63,812 nucleotides of DNA from an uncultured Porphyromonas sp. (GTDB lineage Bacteria; Bacteroidota; Bacteroidia; Bacteroidales; Porphyromonadaceae): NCBI RefSeq assembly GCF_915070105.1, contig NZ_CAJZFJ010000002.1, positions 1 through 63,812 on the forward strand, in the 5' to 3' direction. Each line of letters opens with the position of its first letter. The stretch's first letter is position 1. The notes below the pieces were generated by a model. That model made no database searches, was not told where the DNA came from, and worked only from the letters and a program-made list of their open reading frames with translations. Shown piece after piece: positions 17,221 to 25,405 of this stretch. The translations under genes were made by a program, and so were the position numbers.

Positions 17221-17910
17221 CTATCTCCGCTTATGTCGCTCCATGAGATCAGGGCGCAGACGCTTCGTGCGCTCCACCGCCTCGTTCATCTTCCACTCCT
17301 CGATCTTCGCTGCGTGACCGCTCAGGAGCACCTCCGGCACACACCACCCCTTGTACTCTGCGGGACGTGTATAGATGGGGGGAGCGAGGAGGTCATCCTG
17401 GAAGGTATCGGAGAGTGCACTCTCGGCATCCCCGATCACCCCAGGGAGCAGGCGCACGATAGCATCCGTCATGATCGCAGCGGGGAGCTCCCCTCCAGTC
17501 AGGACGTAGTCCCCTACGGAGATCTCACGAGTGATGAGGTGCTCTCGGATACGATGGTCGATCCCCTTGTAGTGACCGCAGAGGATGATGAGGTTCTCCC
17601 GAAGGCTTAGCTCATTGGCCATCCCCTGATCGAAGGTCTCCCCATCGGGTGAGGTATAGATCACCTCATCGTAGTCACGCTGTGCCCTCAGATCACTGAT
17701 CGCTCGATCAATGGGCTCGACCTGCAGCACCATACCCGCCTCTCCACCGAAGGGGTAGTCATCGACACGTCTCCACTTATTGGTGGAGTAGTCACGGATA
17801 TTGTGTACATAGAGCTCTAGGAAGCCCTCTCGCTGGGCTCGCCCGATGATGGAGTGCTTCAGCGGGCTCTCTAGGAGCTCGGGCACGACGGTGAGGATAT
17901 CTATACGCAC
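17221..17910 (-). CDS. trmD: tRNA (guanine-N1-)-methyltransferase
   Basis: About 230 aa. TrmD methylates G37 of tRNAs with a SPOUT trefoil-knot fold and AdoMet. Signatures are RIDILTVVPELLESPL at the N-terminus, YPFGGEAGMVLQVEPI, LCGHYKGIDHRIREHL, the knot GDYVLTGGELPAAIMTDAIVRLLPGVIG and a C-terminal RPAEYKGWCVPEVLLSGH. I set the start at the GTG at 17910. The only longer option is a TTG at 17967 that lies inside the -7 box, so it could not be transcribed. This start gives the normal TrmD N-terminus. Confidence 0.92.
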   Translation of the reverse strand: MRIDILTVVPELLESPLKHSIIGRAQREGFLELYVHNIRDYSTNKWRRVDDYPFGGEAGMVLQVEPIDRAISDLRAQRDYDEVIYTSPDGETFDQGMANELSLRENLIILCGHYKGIDHRIREHLITREISVGDYVLTGGELPAAIMTDAIVRLLPGVIGDAESALSDTFQDDLLAPPIYTRPAEYKGWCVPEVLLSGHAAKIEEWKMNEAVERTKRLRPDLMERHKRR

Positions 17911-17964
17911 GTGATGTTCGTTTCGCTTATCGCTGTTCCTTGGGTGAATAAATCGTTCTTCGGA

Positions 17965-17972
17965 CAAAGGTA
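17965..17972 (-). promoter_or_regulatory. Candidate -7 box for trmD
   Basis: TACCTTTG on the minus strand, about 55 bp before the GTG at 17910. Its position rules out the more upstream TTG start. Confidence 0.45.
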
Positions 17973-18811
17973 GTGCTTTCGCATGGCTCGTCCATACTCC
18001 CTAGGATGACCCTTAGAGCTTTCACCCATCCTGTAGGGAGCCACCACGCTCTACTCTGAATAGCACTCATCCGATCCCTCACACCCCATCGGAGGCAGAG
18101 TGGGACTGGTCGGAGCCTCCTAATAGCCCCCTTCGTAGCGGGCATTTCGCACCCCTCGAAATGAACTTACCGAGAACGCTCTTGCCCTCCTATAAAGAAC
18201 GCTTCCATCACCTATGTAAGGTGACGAGGACGCTCTTACCGAGAGCGCACTTGCGCTCTCGGTAAGAGCGTTTTGCCCCTCTCGGCAAGACTGATACAGA
18301 GCATGTTAGTCGGGCTAAAAATCGACACACCTCCCCCTCCTCCACCCCACCCCGCTCTCCCCCCACATCCTCGAGGTATGCACGTGTGGGCACCCTGATG
18401 GAGAGCCTGAGCAGAGAGACACGCTTGGGCTTAGGGCTAGAGTATTCTAGGGAAGTGTGCCTTGGCCGTCCCGTCCTGATGAGCTGTGGAGCAAATTCCT
18501 CCTCTCAGAGAAGCTAGTCATCCCGCCCCCTATATTATATATATTATAATGTACGCGCGAGGCAAAGGCCTCTCCCCTCTGTAGGCACATGGGTAGGTAT
18601 ATAAATACGGCGAACAAGGAAAAAATACTCCCTATTAGGTATTTATTCGTACGCAAAAAGGTGAGATCTTTGCACCCGAATTGGCGAGTGTGCACCTAGT
18701 ACTTCATTATCGAATACGCACCCCTTCCTCTTCCTCCCTCTACCCGATAGCCAGCAGATCGACCTACCGGAGGGAAAACAAAAAAGAACAGCAAAGTAAA
18801 CCTATGGGAAT
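17973..18811. other. Large divergent intergenic region (trmD / TonB operon)
   Basis: No gene is supported in about 840 bp. It contains the exceptional palindrome at 18230-18271, a related weaker hairpin just before it, an AT-rich stretch around 18530-18552 (TATATTATATATATTATAAT) and a weak GATCTTTG box at 18665-18672 that could be the -7 element of the TonB operon. I looked for a cobalamin-type riboswitch and saw none. Confidence 0.5.
18205..18271. repeat. Strong palindrome with overlapping upstream hairpin
   Basis: Arms 18230-18249 and 18252-18271 are exact 20-bp reverse complements with only 2 nt between. The 5' arm overlaps a second, imperfect hairpin (about 18209-18233, TCACCT/AGGTGA core), so the two structures are mutually exclusive. 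The core word TACCGAGAGCG also occurs in the left flank of the 22-bp palindrome element, and GGTAAGARCG words occur in the 40 kb tandem array. Confidence 0.7.
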
Positions 18812-21241
18812 ATGTTAATACTACGCATGCGACCATACCCTCGGCGGACGCACCTCCGTCTCTGGTCGTTCCTTCTACTACTCGTTGGGGTGATCAGCAC
18901 CCCAGCCTCTCCCCTATCAGCTACCATCACGACCACCGTGCATGAGGAGACTACCGAGCCCGCAGACCCTAGGCGAGTCTCCATCATAGTACTCAGTGGC
19001 TCAAGCCGTGACCCGATCGTCGGGGCTGTGGTACGCTGTACAGGTGCACTCAGCCCGGACATCACCGACCAGACTGGGAGGTGTGTCCTACGCTTCAAGC
19101 AACCCGTACGAGAGATCCAGGTGCATATCACCTATATCGGATTTAAGCCCGTCCGACGTACCATCGCCGTCACTCCAGGCAAGCCCATCACCCTACGGAT
19201 GCAGGAGGATGTCAAGCAGTTCGGCGAAGTCCTCGTCTCAGGACAACAGCGACGCACCAACAAGCTCCAGCAGACTGCCCGCATTAGCTCCGAGACCCTC
19301 GAGAAGGGAGGTGCCACCTCGCTAGCCAAGATGCTCGAGACCATCCCCGGGGTCAGCTCCATCAGCTCGGGCAGCACTGTGGCCAAGCCTGTGATCCAGG
19401 GCATGCACAGCAGTCGTATCCTGCTGATGAATAATGGTGTCCGCCTAGAGAGCCAGAGCTGGGGCGCAGACCATGCCCCCGAGATCGACTACACGGGGGC
19501 AAGCATGGTCGAGGTCGTCAAGGGTGCAGAGTGTGTACGCTACGGCTTCGGAGCTATGGGGGGTGTCGTCCTGCTCAACGAAGCACCCCTGCCCTATGGG
19601 AACGATAAGCTCCAAGTGCACGGCAAAGCCAACCTCGGCTACGACACCAATGCCCGAGGAGGCAGTGGCTCGGGAAGCCTAGAGCTCGGCTACCGCAATG
19701 TCGGCCTGCGCCTACACGGCATGTACACCAAGGGCGGTGACTACCGCACCGCAGAGTATATCCTCAACAACACGGGCTACAACACCATCAGCCTCTCTGG
19801 TGTCCTCGGCTACAAGAGCCGACGGATAGAGATAGACCTCTCCTCCAGCCTCTACTACCAGCGTAGTGGTATCTACTATGCTAGCAAGATCTCCGACCTC
19901 GATCAGCTCATCAAGCGATTTGAGTACGGACGGCCAGACCCCAGTACCCTACATCCCTTCTCCTACGACATCAAGCCCCCCTTCCAGCAATCCCAGCACT
20001 TCACCCTCAAGGGAGAGTTCAAGTGGAACATCAACGATGACCACAAGCTCACCCTCACGGCTTCCTTCCAAGAGAACCTCCGACAGGAGTTCGAGAACCG
20101 CAAGAAGGTAGAGTGGAGCTGGGTGCCTATGCAGGACCTTATCCTCAAGACCTACAAGGTAGACGCCCAGTGGAATGCCAAGTGGAAGCTATGGAACATG
20201 TCCACCGACGTAGGTACGGCCAATACCTACCAGACCAACTATAACTACCCCGGTACGAAGCAGCCTGCCTTCGTCCCCAACTTCGCCGCCCTGACGATGG
20301 GGGGCTATGTCCTACACCGAGCACAGTTTGACCGTCTGCAGTGTGCCCTAGGGATGCGCTATGACTTCCGCGTGATGTCAGTCAATGGCTACACGAGCCT
20401 CAGCAACTACACCTACTACGACGACTTCAAGCTCTATAGCAACTTCACCTCTAGCCTAGCGGCACACTACACCCTCAATGACCACTGGGATGTCCGTGCC
20501 AATATCGGCTGGTCGTGGCGTCCACCCGACATCAATGAGCTCTATGCCATCGGGCTACAGGATGGCTCCTACTGGGTAGTGGGCAATAGCAAGCTAGAGA
20601 GTGAGCGGGGCTACAAGTCCGTCCTCGGGGGGCGCTACCGAGACACTTGGTTCTCCATCGAGCCTAGCCTCTTCTATCAGCGTATCAATAGCTATATCTA
20701 TGACCACATAGGTACGGGTAAGGATCGCTTCCACAACCACCCCAGCGGTAAGTACCCTAAGTTCATCTACGACCAGGATGATGTACAGCTCTACGGGGGT
20801 GACCTAGAGGCTACGATGACTCCCCTAAAGGGGCTCACTGTGGTAGGTAAGGCCGAGTGGATGTTTGCCCGCAATATCACTCGTGGGGACTGGCTTCCCT
20901 TCATGCCCTCCGATCGCTACGGACTCACGGGTACCTACGAGCGGAGCTTAGGGGCGAAGGAGAAGTACCATGCCTCCCTCTCGCTCTCGGGACTCTACGT
21001 GACGAAGCAGCGTCGCTTCGACCCCGACAAAGACCTCGTCTCTGACTCTCCCGACCCGTACTTCCTCCTCGGCGGTACGGCGGAGTTTGCCATCCGCCTA
21101 CCCCAGCGTAGGGAGGTACGCTTCATGATCGTAGGGGAGAATATCCTCAACAACCTCTACAAGGAGTACACCGACCGATTCAGGTACTACGCCCACGAGC
21201 GTGGGGTGAATGTATCCCTACGCACCCTCATCAAATTCTAG
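18812..21241 (+). CDS. TonB-dependent outer-membrane receptor
   Basis: 809 aa. A signal peptide (to about residue 37) is followed by a carboxypeptidase-regulatory-like beta-sandwich (about 55-140), a TonB-box-like EVLVSGQ, a plug domain (about 155-260) and a large beta-barrel ending in LRTLIKF. The plug carries WGADHAPEID near residues 217-226; a DHxxEID-type loop in this place occurs in receptors of the metal/ZnuD-like group, which makes metal or metal complex uptake plausible but not proven. An extracellular-loop candidate HNHPSGKYP adds more histidines. It heads an operon with three lipoprotein genes, which probably form surface ligand-capture partners. The gap to the next gene is 9 bp. 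Confidence 0.85.
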   Translation: MLILRMRPYPRRTHLRLWSFLLLLVGVISTPASPLSATITTTVHEETTEPADPRRVSIIVLSGSSRDPIVGAVVRCTGALSPDITDQTGRCVLRFKQPVREIQVHITYIGFKPVRRTIAVTPGKPITLRMQEDVKQFGEVLVSGQQRRTNKLQQTARISSETLEKGGATSLAKMLETIPGVSSISSGSTVAKPVIQGMHSSRILLMNNGVRLESQSWGADHAPEIDYTGASMVEVVKGAECVRYGFGAMGGVVLLNEAPLPYGNDKLQVHGKANLGYDTNARGGSGSGSLELGYRNVGLRLHGMYTKGGDYRTAEYILNNTGYNTISLSGVLGYKSRRIEIDLSSSLYYQRSGIYYASKISDLDQLIKRFEYGRPDPSTLHPFSYDIKPPFQQSQHFTLKGEFKWNINDDHKLTLTASFQENLRQEFENRKKVEWSWVPMQDLILKTYKVDAQWNAKWKLWNMSTDVGTANTYQTNYNYPGTKQPAFVPNFAALTMGGYVLHRAQFDRLQCALGMRYDFRVMSVNGYTSLSNYTYYDDFKLYSNFTSSLAAHYTLNDHWDVRANIGWSWRPPDINELYAIGLQDGSYWVVGNSKLESERGYKSVLGGRYRDTWFSIEPSLFYQRINSYIYDHIGTGKDRFHNHPSGKYPKFIYDQDDVQLYGGDLEATMTPLKGLTVVGKAEWMFARNITRGDWLPFMPSDRYGLTGTYERSLGAKEKYHASLSLSGLYVTKQRRFDPDKDLVSDSPDPYFLLGGTAEFAIRLPQRREVRFMIVGENILNNLYKEYTDRFRYYAHERGVNVSLRTLIKF

Positions 21242-21250
21242 CTACGCACT

Positions 21251-22699
21251 ATGAACCGCTTATATACCAGTCTCGTCCTCTCCGCCATGATGCTGGGCAG
21301 TCTACTCAGTAGCTGCTCCGCAGACCGAGTAGATGAGTTCTTCAAGAAGATCGTCCAGGCTCCCCCCTCCTCCATCGAGCGTGATGTCAAGGGGCATGAG
21401 CAGATCTATGCCGTGCACATCATACTGCGCATGGGGCACAAGGGAGATATGATCGGTGTAGGCCCCGACGGGAACGAGCAGGTAGAGACCTACCTGACCT
21501 ACCACACTGTGGGCGACCCCAAGATGATCCCCCTCACTCAGGAGATCGATATCGCCAAGGACGATGAGGGGCAGATGACCATCACCACCGAACGTGACCA
21601 CTTCGACGTCATCGCCTCGGAGGACATCTACTACGGACTAGAGCTCAAGTATTACGACCAGAACGGAATGCTCATCAACCACCAGTTCTCGGGCTACCCC
21701 TACAAGAAGAATAGCGAGGGTGTCAGCATCCCCGACGAAGCAAACGCCACGCTCCTGGTGCACCAGCACTTCTTCGGCATCGGCAATACCTCCCTCAACC
21801 AAGAGGTCAAGGGCGGCAAGGCCATACATCAGCGAGGAGTACAGCTCGCCTACCCACGCTCACTAGCCTCTCCCGCCACGTTCTACGACCGGTACACCTT
21901 CCGCCTCAAGGATGGTGCACCCGAGCCTGCCTCTAAGTATTCGCTCTCCAATATCTTCGCTCCCGATGGCTTCACCTTTGGCTCCAACCAAGTAGCCTAC
22001 GACACTGAGCTAGCATGGAAGGCAATCGAACGCTCCGGCAAACCCGAGGCTACCGAGCTCCTACAGTGGAAGGACGGCCTCAGCTATCGCCTCTACAAGG
22101 TCATCGACATGATGCACCTCAATAAGATCACCCCCGAGATCTTCACCTACGAGTACCGAGATACAGACCCCGTAGAGGAGGAGCTGGGGAAGCTCTTCAC
22201 CGACTCGTACAACGACGACTTCATCGACCCCGACACCGATGCCCCACGCCAACGCTACGGCGAGACCGTCGGCTTCCTACGACAGAATAGAAGTCTCGAT
22301 AGTGGTACACCTAGGGATAGGCTGGGCTTCAAGGGTGTCCTACAGTTCAAGAAGGCAAACCTCGCCTTTCAGCTTCAGGTAAAGATCTGCCATATCCTCA
22401 ACAAGGTACAGCAGCACGTGGGCGAGACCGAGAAGCCCGCTAAGTATGGTAATGCCAACAACGAAGCTAACGGCTACCTCTGGGACTTCAATCAGATCCA
22501 GCCCGGCTGGGATAGCTTCGACATCGACTACCCCATCCCTGTACGTGTCATCGCCAGTCCTAAGGATGGGATAGACAAGTGCTACGAAGATGTCAAGCGA
22601 TTCTACCCCGAGGTGGACAAGGCACAGCTCTGGCAGCTCCTCTCGAACCCTAGAGGCTACCTACAGCAGCACTACAGACGCAGTGCCGTGGTGATGTAA
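21251..22699 (+). CDS. Lipoprotein of TonB operon, component 1 (unknown function)
   Basis: 482 aa with lipobox LLSSC (Cys 22). The mature protein has MGHKGDM (61-67), a segment GLELKYYDQNGMLINHQF, HQHFFGIG, then YEYRDTD and DRLGFKG, and a C-terminal YPIPVRVIASP. The next protein has the same motifs in the same order (GHSHGDGMM, GLCLYFFDKAGNLIND, YTYRDT, DRVGLKG, LPIKVY), so the two are diverged paralogues. The GH-x-GD-M motif may be a ligand or metal site. I know no family name. The position after the TonB receptor suggests a surface-exposed ligand-binding lipoprotein. Confidence 0.75.
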   Translation: MNRLYTSLVLSAMMLGSLLSSCSADRVDEFFKKIVQAPPSSIERDVKGHEQIYAVHIILRMGHKGDMIGVGPDGNEQVETYLTYHTVGDPKMIPLTQEIDIAKDDEGQMTITTERDHFDVIASEDIYYGLELKYYDQNGMLINHQFSGYPYKKNSEGVSIPDEANATLLVHQHFFGIGNTSLNQEVKGGKAIHQRGVQLAYPRSLASPATFYDRYTFRLKDGAPEPASKYSLSNIFAPDGFTFGSNQVAYDTELAWKAIERSGKPEATELLQWKDGLSYRLYKVIDMMHLNKITPEIFTYEYRDTDPVEEELGKLFTDSYNDDFIDPDTDAPRQRYGETVGFLRQNRSLDSGTPRDRLGFKGVLQFKKANLAFQLQVKICHILNKVQQHVGETEKPAKYGNANNEANGYLWDFNQIQPGWDSFDIDYPIPVRVIASPKDGIDKCYEDVKRFYPEVDKAQLWQLLSNPRGYLQQHYRRSAVVM

Positions 22700-22724
22700 C
22701 CCCCCTATCAATCAGCGACTCAAC

Positions 22725-24131
22725 ATGAATAAGATACTCAGACTCGTACCCCTACTAGCCGCCTTCGTCGCCCTTGCCACCTCGTGTGAGAAGTTCGTCT
22801 TCGGAGACGTACACGTAGACTACAACGAGAACCCACTCCTAGCCAAACCCGTCCCCCGAAGTGGGGCAGACCACTACGTCGATAGCCTCAAGAAGGTCAA
22901 GGTAACAGACAGTGGCCTCTCGAACCCCGATGCCGGGGGAGCCTTCGGCGACTGGGCTACCTGCCTCGTGATGTTCAAGGAGGGGCACTCCCACGGAGAC
23001 GGGATGATGCACGGGAACTTCGTCTATCAGAATGCCCCCTGGAGACAGGAGCAGTTCGCCATCATCCACAACACCTCGGGCCCTTGGCCTCGGGTGGAGA
23101 TCCAACGTAACAGCACCGTCACACACCTCGAGCAGGGAGAGGGCAAGCAAGGCCCTAACTACATCCGCATCATCGGTGGAAGACTGAAGCGCTGGGGGCT
23201 CTGCCTCTACTTCTTCGACAAGGCAGGCAACCTCATCAACGACCGCATACTCAACCAGTCCGACCAGTATCAGATCTTCTTCACCGTGAGTGATGTGGAT
23301 GACAAGGGCGCCCCCTACGAAGTTATGGACTGCCGGGGTACCTGGCGTGCCAAGCACGATAGGTACGGACAATGGATGAAGGGGGGGACAATCGACCCAA
23401 CACCTGTCCCCTCACCTTTCTTTGCCGACAAGACCACGTGGAAGGCACGTGCCGATGTCTCCGACAAGGTCTTCAAGTACACCTACCGCGATACCTGGAT
23501 CCATGACGCTATGGGCGATGGCGCACGTGAGCTCTTCAATCAGCGCCTCCTCCCTCCCCTTACTCGCCACGATGCCGACTGGGCTGTCGCTCCCTATGAC
23601 CAGGATCGTGTCGGGTTGAAGGGACACTTCAACTTCGATATCGAGGCGGACGAGAGCGATGACCAGCGGGAGTGGCCTCTGGAGATCACCCAGCGTGTAG
23701 ACCCCACGACGGGCAAGAGCGGGAAGTATACACGCCCGACCTACCTGCTCCCGAAGTTCTACCTATCGGTACGGATCATGAAGTGTCCTAAGGGCAAGAA
23801 GGCGCTTATCCCCCGTGACGAGTACCTCAGCAGGCACTCTACCTACCAGTTCATCAGTAAGTTCATCTGTGCCGAGGCACACCTACCCGATGAGGCGAAG
23901 GACTATGGTCAGGACTCTCAGTGGAAGGAAGTCTTCCGCTTCAACCTCCCCATCAAGGTCTACTGCAGTAGCTTCGACACCGACCCTACCGCCATCGACC
24001 CTAACGACCCCTACTACTACTTCCTAGGTCAGGAGATCGGACTCCCCTCTGCCGAAGCCCTCGAGGCCTCACAGAACCTCCAGACCCACGGCGTAGGTGG
24101 AGGCTCGGGACTAGGCAACTGGTTCCTCTAG
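22725..24131 (+). CDS. Lipoprotein of TonB operon, component 2, histidine-rich motif
   Basis: 468 aa with lipobox LATSC (Cys 21). It has a striking cluster GHSHGDGMMHG at residues 87-97, four residues of which (His 88, 90, 96 and Asp 92) could bind a metal ion. It is a diverged paralogue of the preceding protein: shared YRDT, DRxGxKG and D-x-x-G-x-L-I-N motifs. The C-terminus is Gly/Ser rich (VGGGSGLGNWFL). The gap from the previous gene is 25 bp, so it is in the same operon. No established function is known to me; a role in metal or metal-complex capture for the TonB receptor is an inference. Confidence 0.75.
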   Translation: MNKILRLVPLLAAFVALATSCEKFVFGDVHVDYNENPLLAKPVPRSGADHYVDSLKKVKVTDSGLSNPDAGGAFGDWATCLVMFKEGHSHGDGMMHGNFVYQNAPWRQEQFAIIHNTSGPWPRVEIQRNSTVTHLEQGEGKQGPNYIRIIGGRLKRWGLCLYFFDKAGNLINDRILNQSDQYQIFFTVSDVDDKGAPYEVMDCRGTWRAKHDRYGQWMKGGTIDPTPVPSPFFADKTTWKARADVSDKVFKYTYRDTWIHDAMGDGARELFNQRLLPPLTRHDADWAVAPYDQDRVGLKGHFNFDIEADESDDQREWPLEITQRVDPTTGKSGKYTRPTYLLPKFYLSVRIMKCPKGKKALIPRDEYLSRHSTYQFISKFICAEAHLPDEAKDYGQDSQWKEVFRFNLPIKVYCSSFDTDPTAIDPNDPYYYFLGQEIGLPSAEALEASQNLQTHGVGGGSGLGNWFL

Positions 24132-24179
24132 CCCTCTTCCCCTACCCCCTCCATTCATGACTTTAGCATAGATCCAGCA

Positions 24180-25286
24180 ATGAACCGCTATAGATCACCT
24201 TGGCTACTCATAGCCCTCTGCCTCATAGCCCTCTCGGCTAGCTGTACACGCAACGGCATGCCCAAGAAGCAGTCTACCTCCAAGAGCAAAGTCGATCACC
24301 TCATCATCAAGGAGGTCTTCTACTCAGGCCACTACTGGCGACGTGAGTTCAAGGGCTACAACTTCCCTGCTCGCAACCAAATGGTCAGCGACGACCAGTA
24401 CATCATCATCTACAATCCCACCAATGAGGTGAAGTACCTCGACGGGCTCGCCCTCTGTATCCACGCTATAGACCCAACGATCTCGATCACCTTCGCCCCG
24501 GGTGACAACTTCGTCAATCGCTACTACGGCATCAGCTCCATCTCCTACTTCCCCGGCTCGGGGCACGACCACCCGATACAGCCCAAGCAGTCCATCACCA
24601 TAGCGCAGTATGCAATCGACTACAAGGAGGACTTCATCCGTAGTATCCGAGAGGCCGCCAAGGAGGAGGGCGAGGCCGAGCCAGACCTCACGGAGTACAA
24701 GGGGCTAGATGCCCTGCTCGACCTCACCAAGGCAGACTTCGAGTGGAGCAACATCAAGTACGGCGGAGCAACTAAGAACAACCCCAATGTCCCCGACCTA
24801 GAGCCTATCCTCGTCGAGCCGGATGCCAAGGGACGTCAGACCCCCTACTTCGAGCTGAAGTACCTCCAGCAGGCCAACGGTATCGCCCTCGTTCGTCTCC
24901 CTTGGTCGCTCGAGGACTTCAAGAACAACTACCAGGAGACCAAGCAAAAGAAGGGCTACCGCCACTACATCAATGTCACGAGCAGTGCCTTCGCAGACTT
25001 CTATGCTATCGAGATCCCCTTCGCCAATGTGATCGACTGCATGACGGTCTGCCCCAAGCGTCGCTTCCAGATGCGCCCCAGCAAGCTTGACAAGGGTTAC
25101 AATGCCGTGACCGACGTCCCCTTCTCTGAGCTTAGGCACAGCGACTACCCCAAATTCTCTGGCCTAGCCCTGACCCGTAGGTGGGACGGACGGAAGTTCG
25201 TCGATGACGACAATTCCACCACGGACTTCGAGATCAAGGCAGCCTCACTCTCCCGCAAGGACGCCAACGGCAATACCATCAAGTAG
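24180..25286 (+). CDS. Lipoprotein of TonB operon, component 3 (DUF4876-like)
   Basis: 368 aa with lipobox SASC (Cys 22). The start of the mature part, VDHLIIKEVFYSGHYW, followed by DDQYIIIYNPTNEVKYLDGLALC, is typical of DUF4876 proteins, a lamin-tail-like beta fold seen beside TonB receptors in Bacteroidota. HDHP lies at 129-132. The family assignment is from memory of motifs. It is the last gene of the four-gene operon, starting 48 bp after component 2 and followed by a strong hairpin. Confidence 0.72.
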   Translation: MNRYRSPWLLIALCLIALSASCTRNGMPKKQSTSKSKVDHLIIKEVFYSGHYWRREFKGYNFPARNQMVSDDQYIIIYNPTNEVKYLDGLALCIHAIDPTISITFAPGDNFVNRYYGISSISYFPGSGHDHPIQPKQSITIAQYAIDYKEDFIRSIREAAKEEGEAEPDLTEYKGLDALLDLTKADFEWSNIKYGGATKNNPNVPDLEPILVEPDAKGRQTPYFELKYLQQANGIALVRLPWSLEDFKNNYQETKQKKGYRHYINVTSSAFADFYAIEIPFANVIDCMTVCPKRRFQMRPSKLDKGYNAVTDVPFSELRHSDYPKFSGLALTRRWDGRKFVDDDNSTTDFEIKAASLSRKDANGNTIK

Positions 25287-25327
25287 TCCCCAATCCCTCC
25301 ACTGCGAGCAGGTGGCGAGATAATACA

Positions 25328-25365
25328 GCGAAGGCTGCATACACCCCTGTGTATGCAGCCTTCGC
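25328..25365. terminator. 17-bp perfect hairpin between TonB operon and clpB
   Basis: Arms 25328-25344 and 25349-25365 are exact complements with a 4-nt loop, followed by a CT-rich run. It sits between convergent genes and can serve both. Confidence 0.75.
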
Positions 25366-25405
25366 CTCTTCTAACAACTCACAAATAATACTCGTTACGC
25401 TGCGC

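Noticed and set aside
18447..18811. Cobalamin-type riboswitch upstream of the TonB operon
   Set aside because: No B12-box-like conserved core or fitting hairpins were seen.
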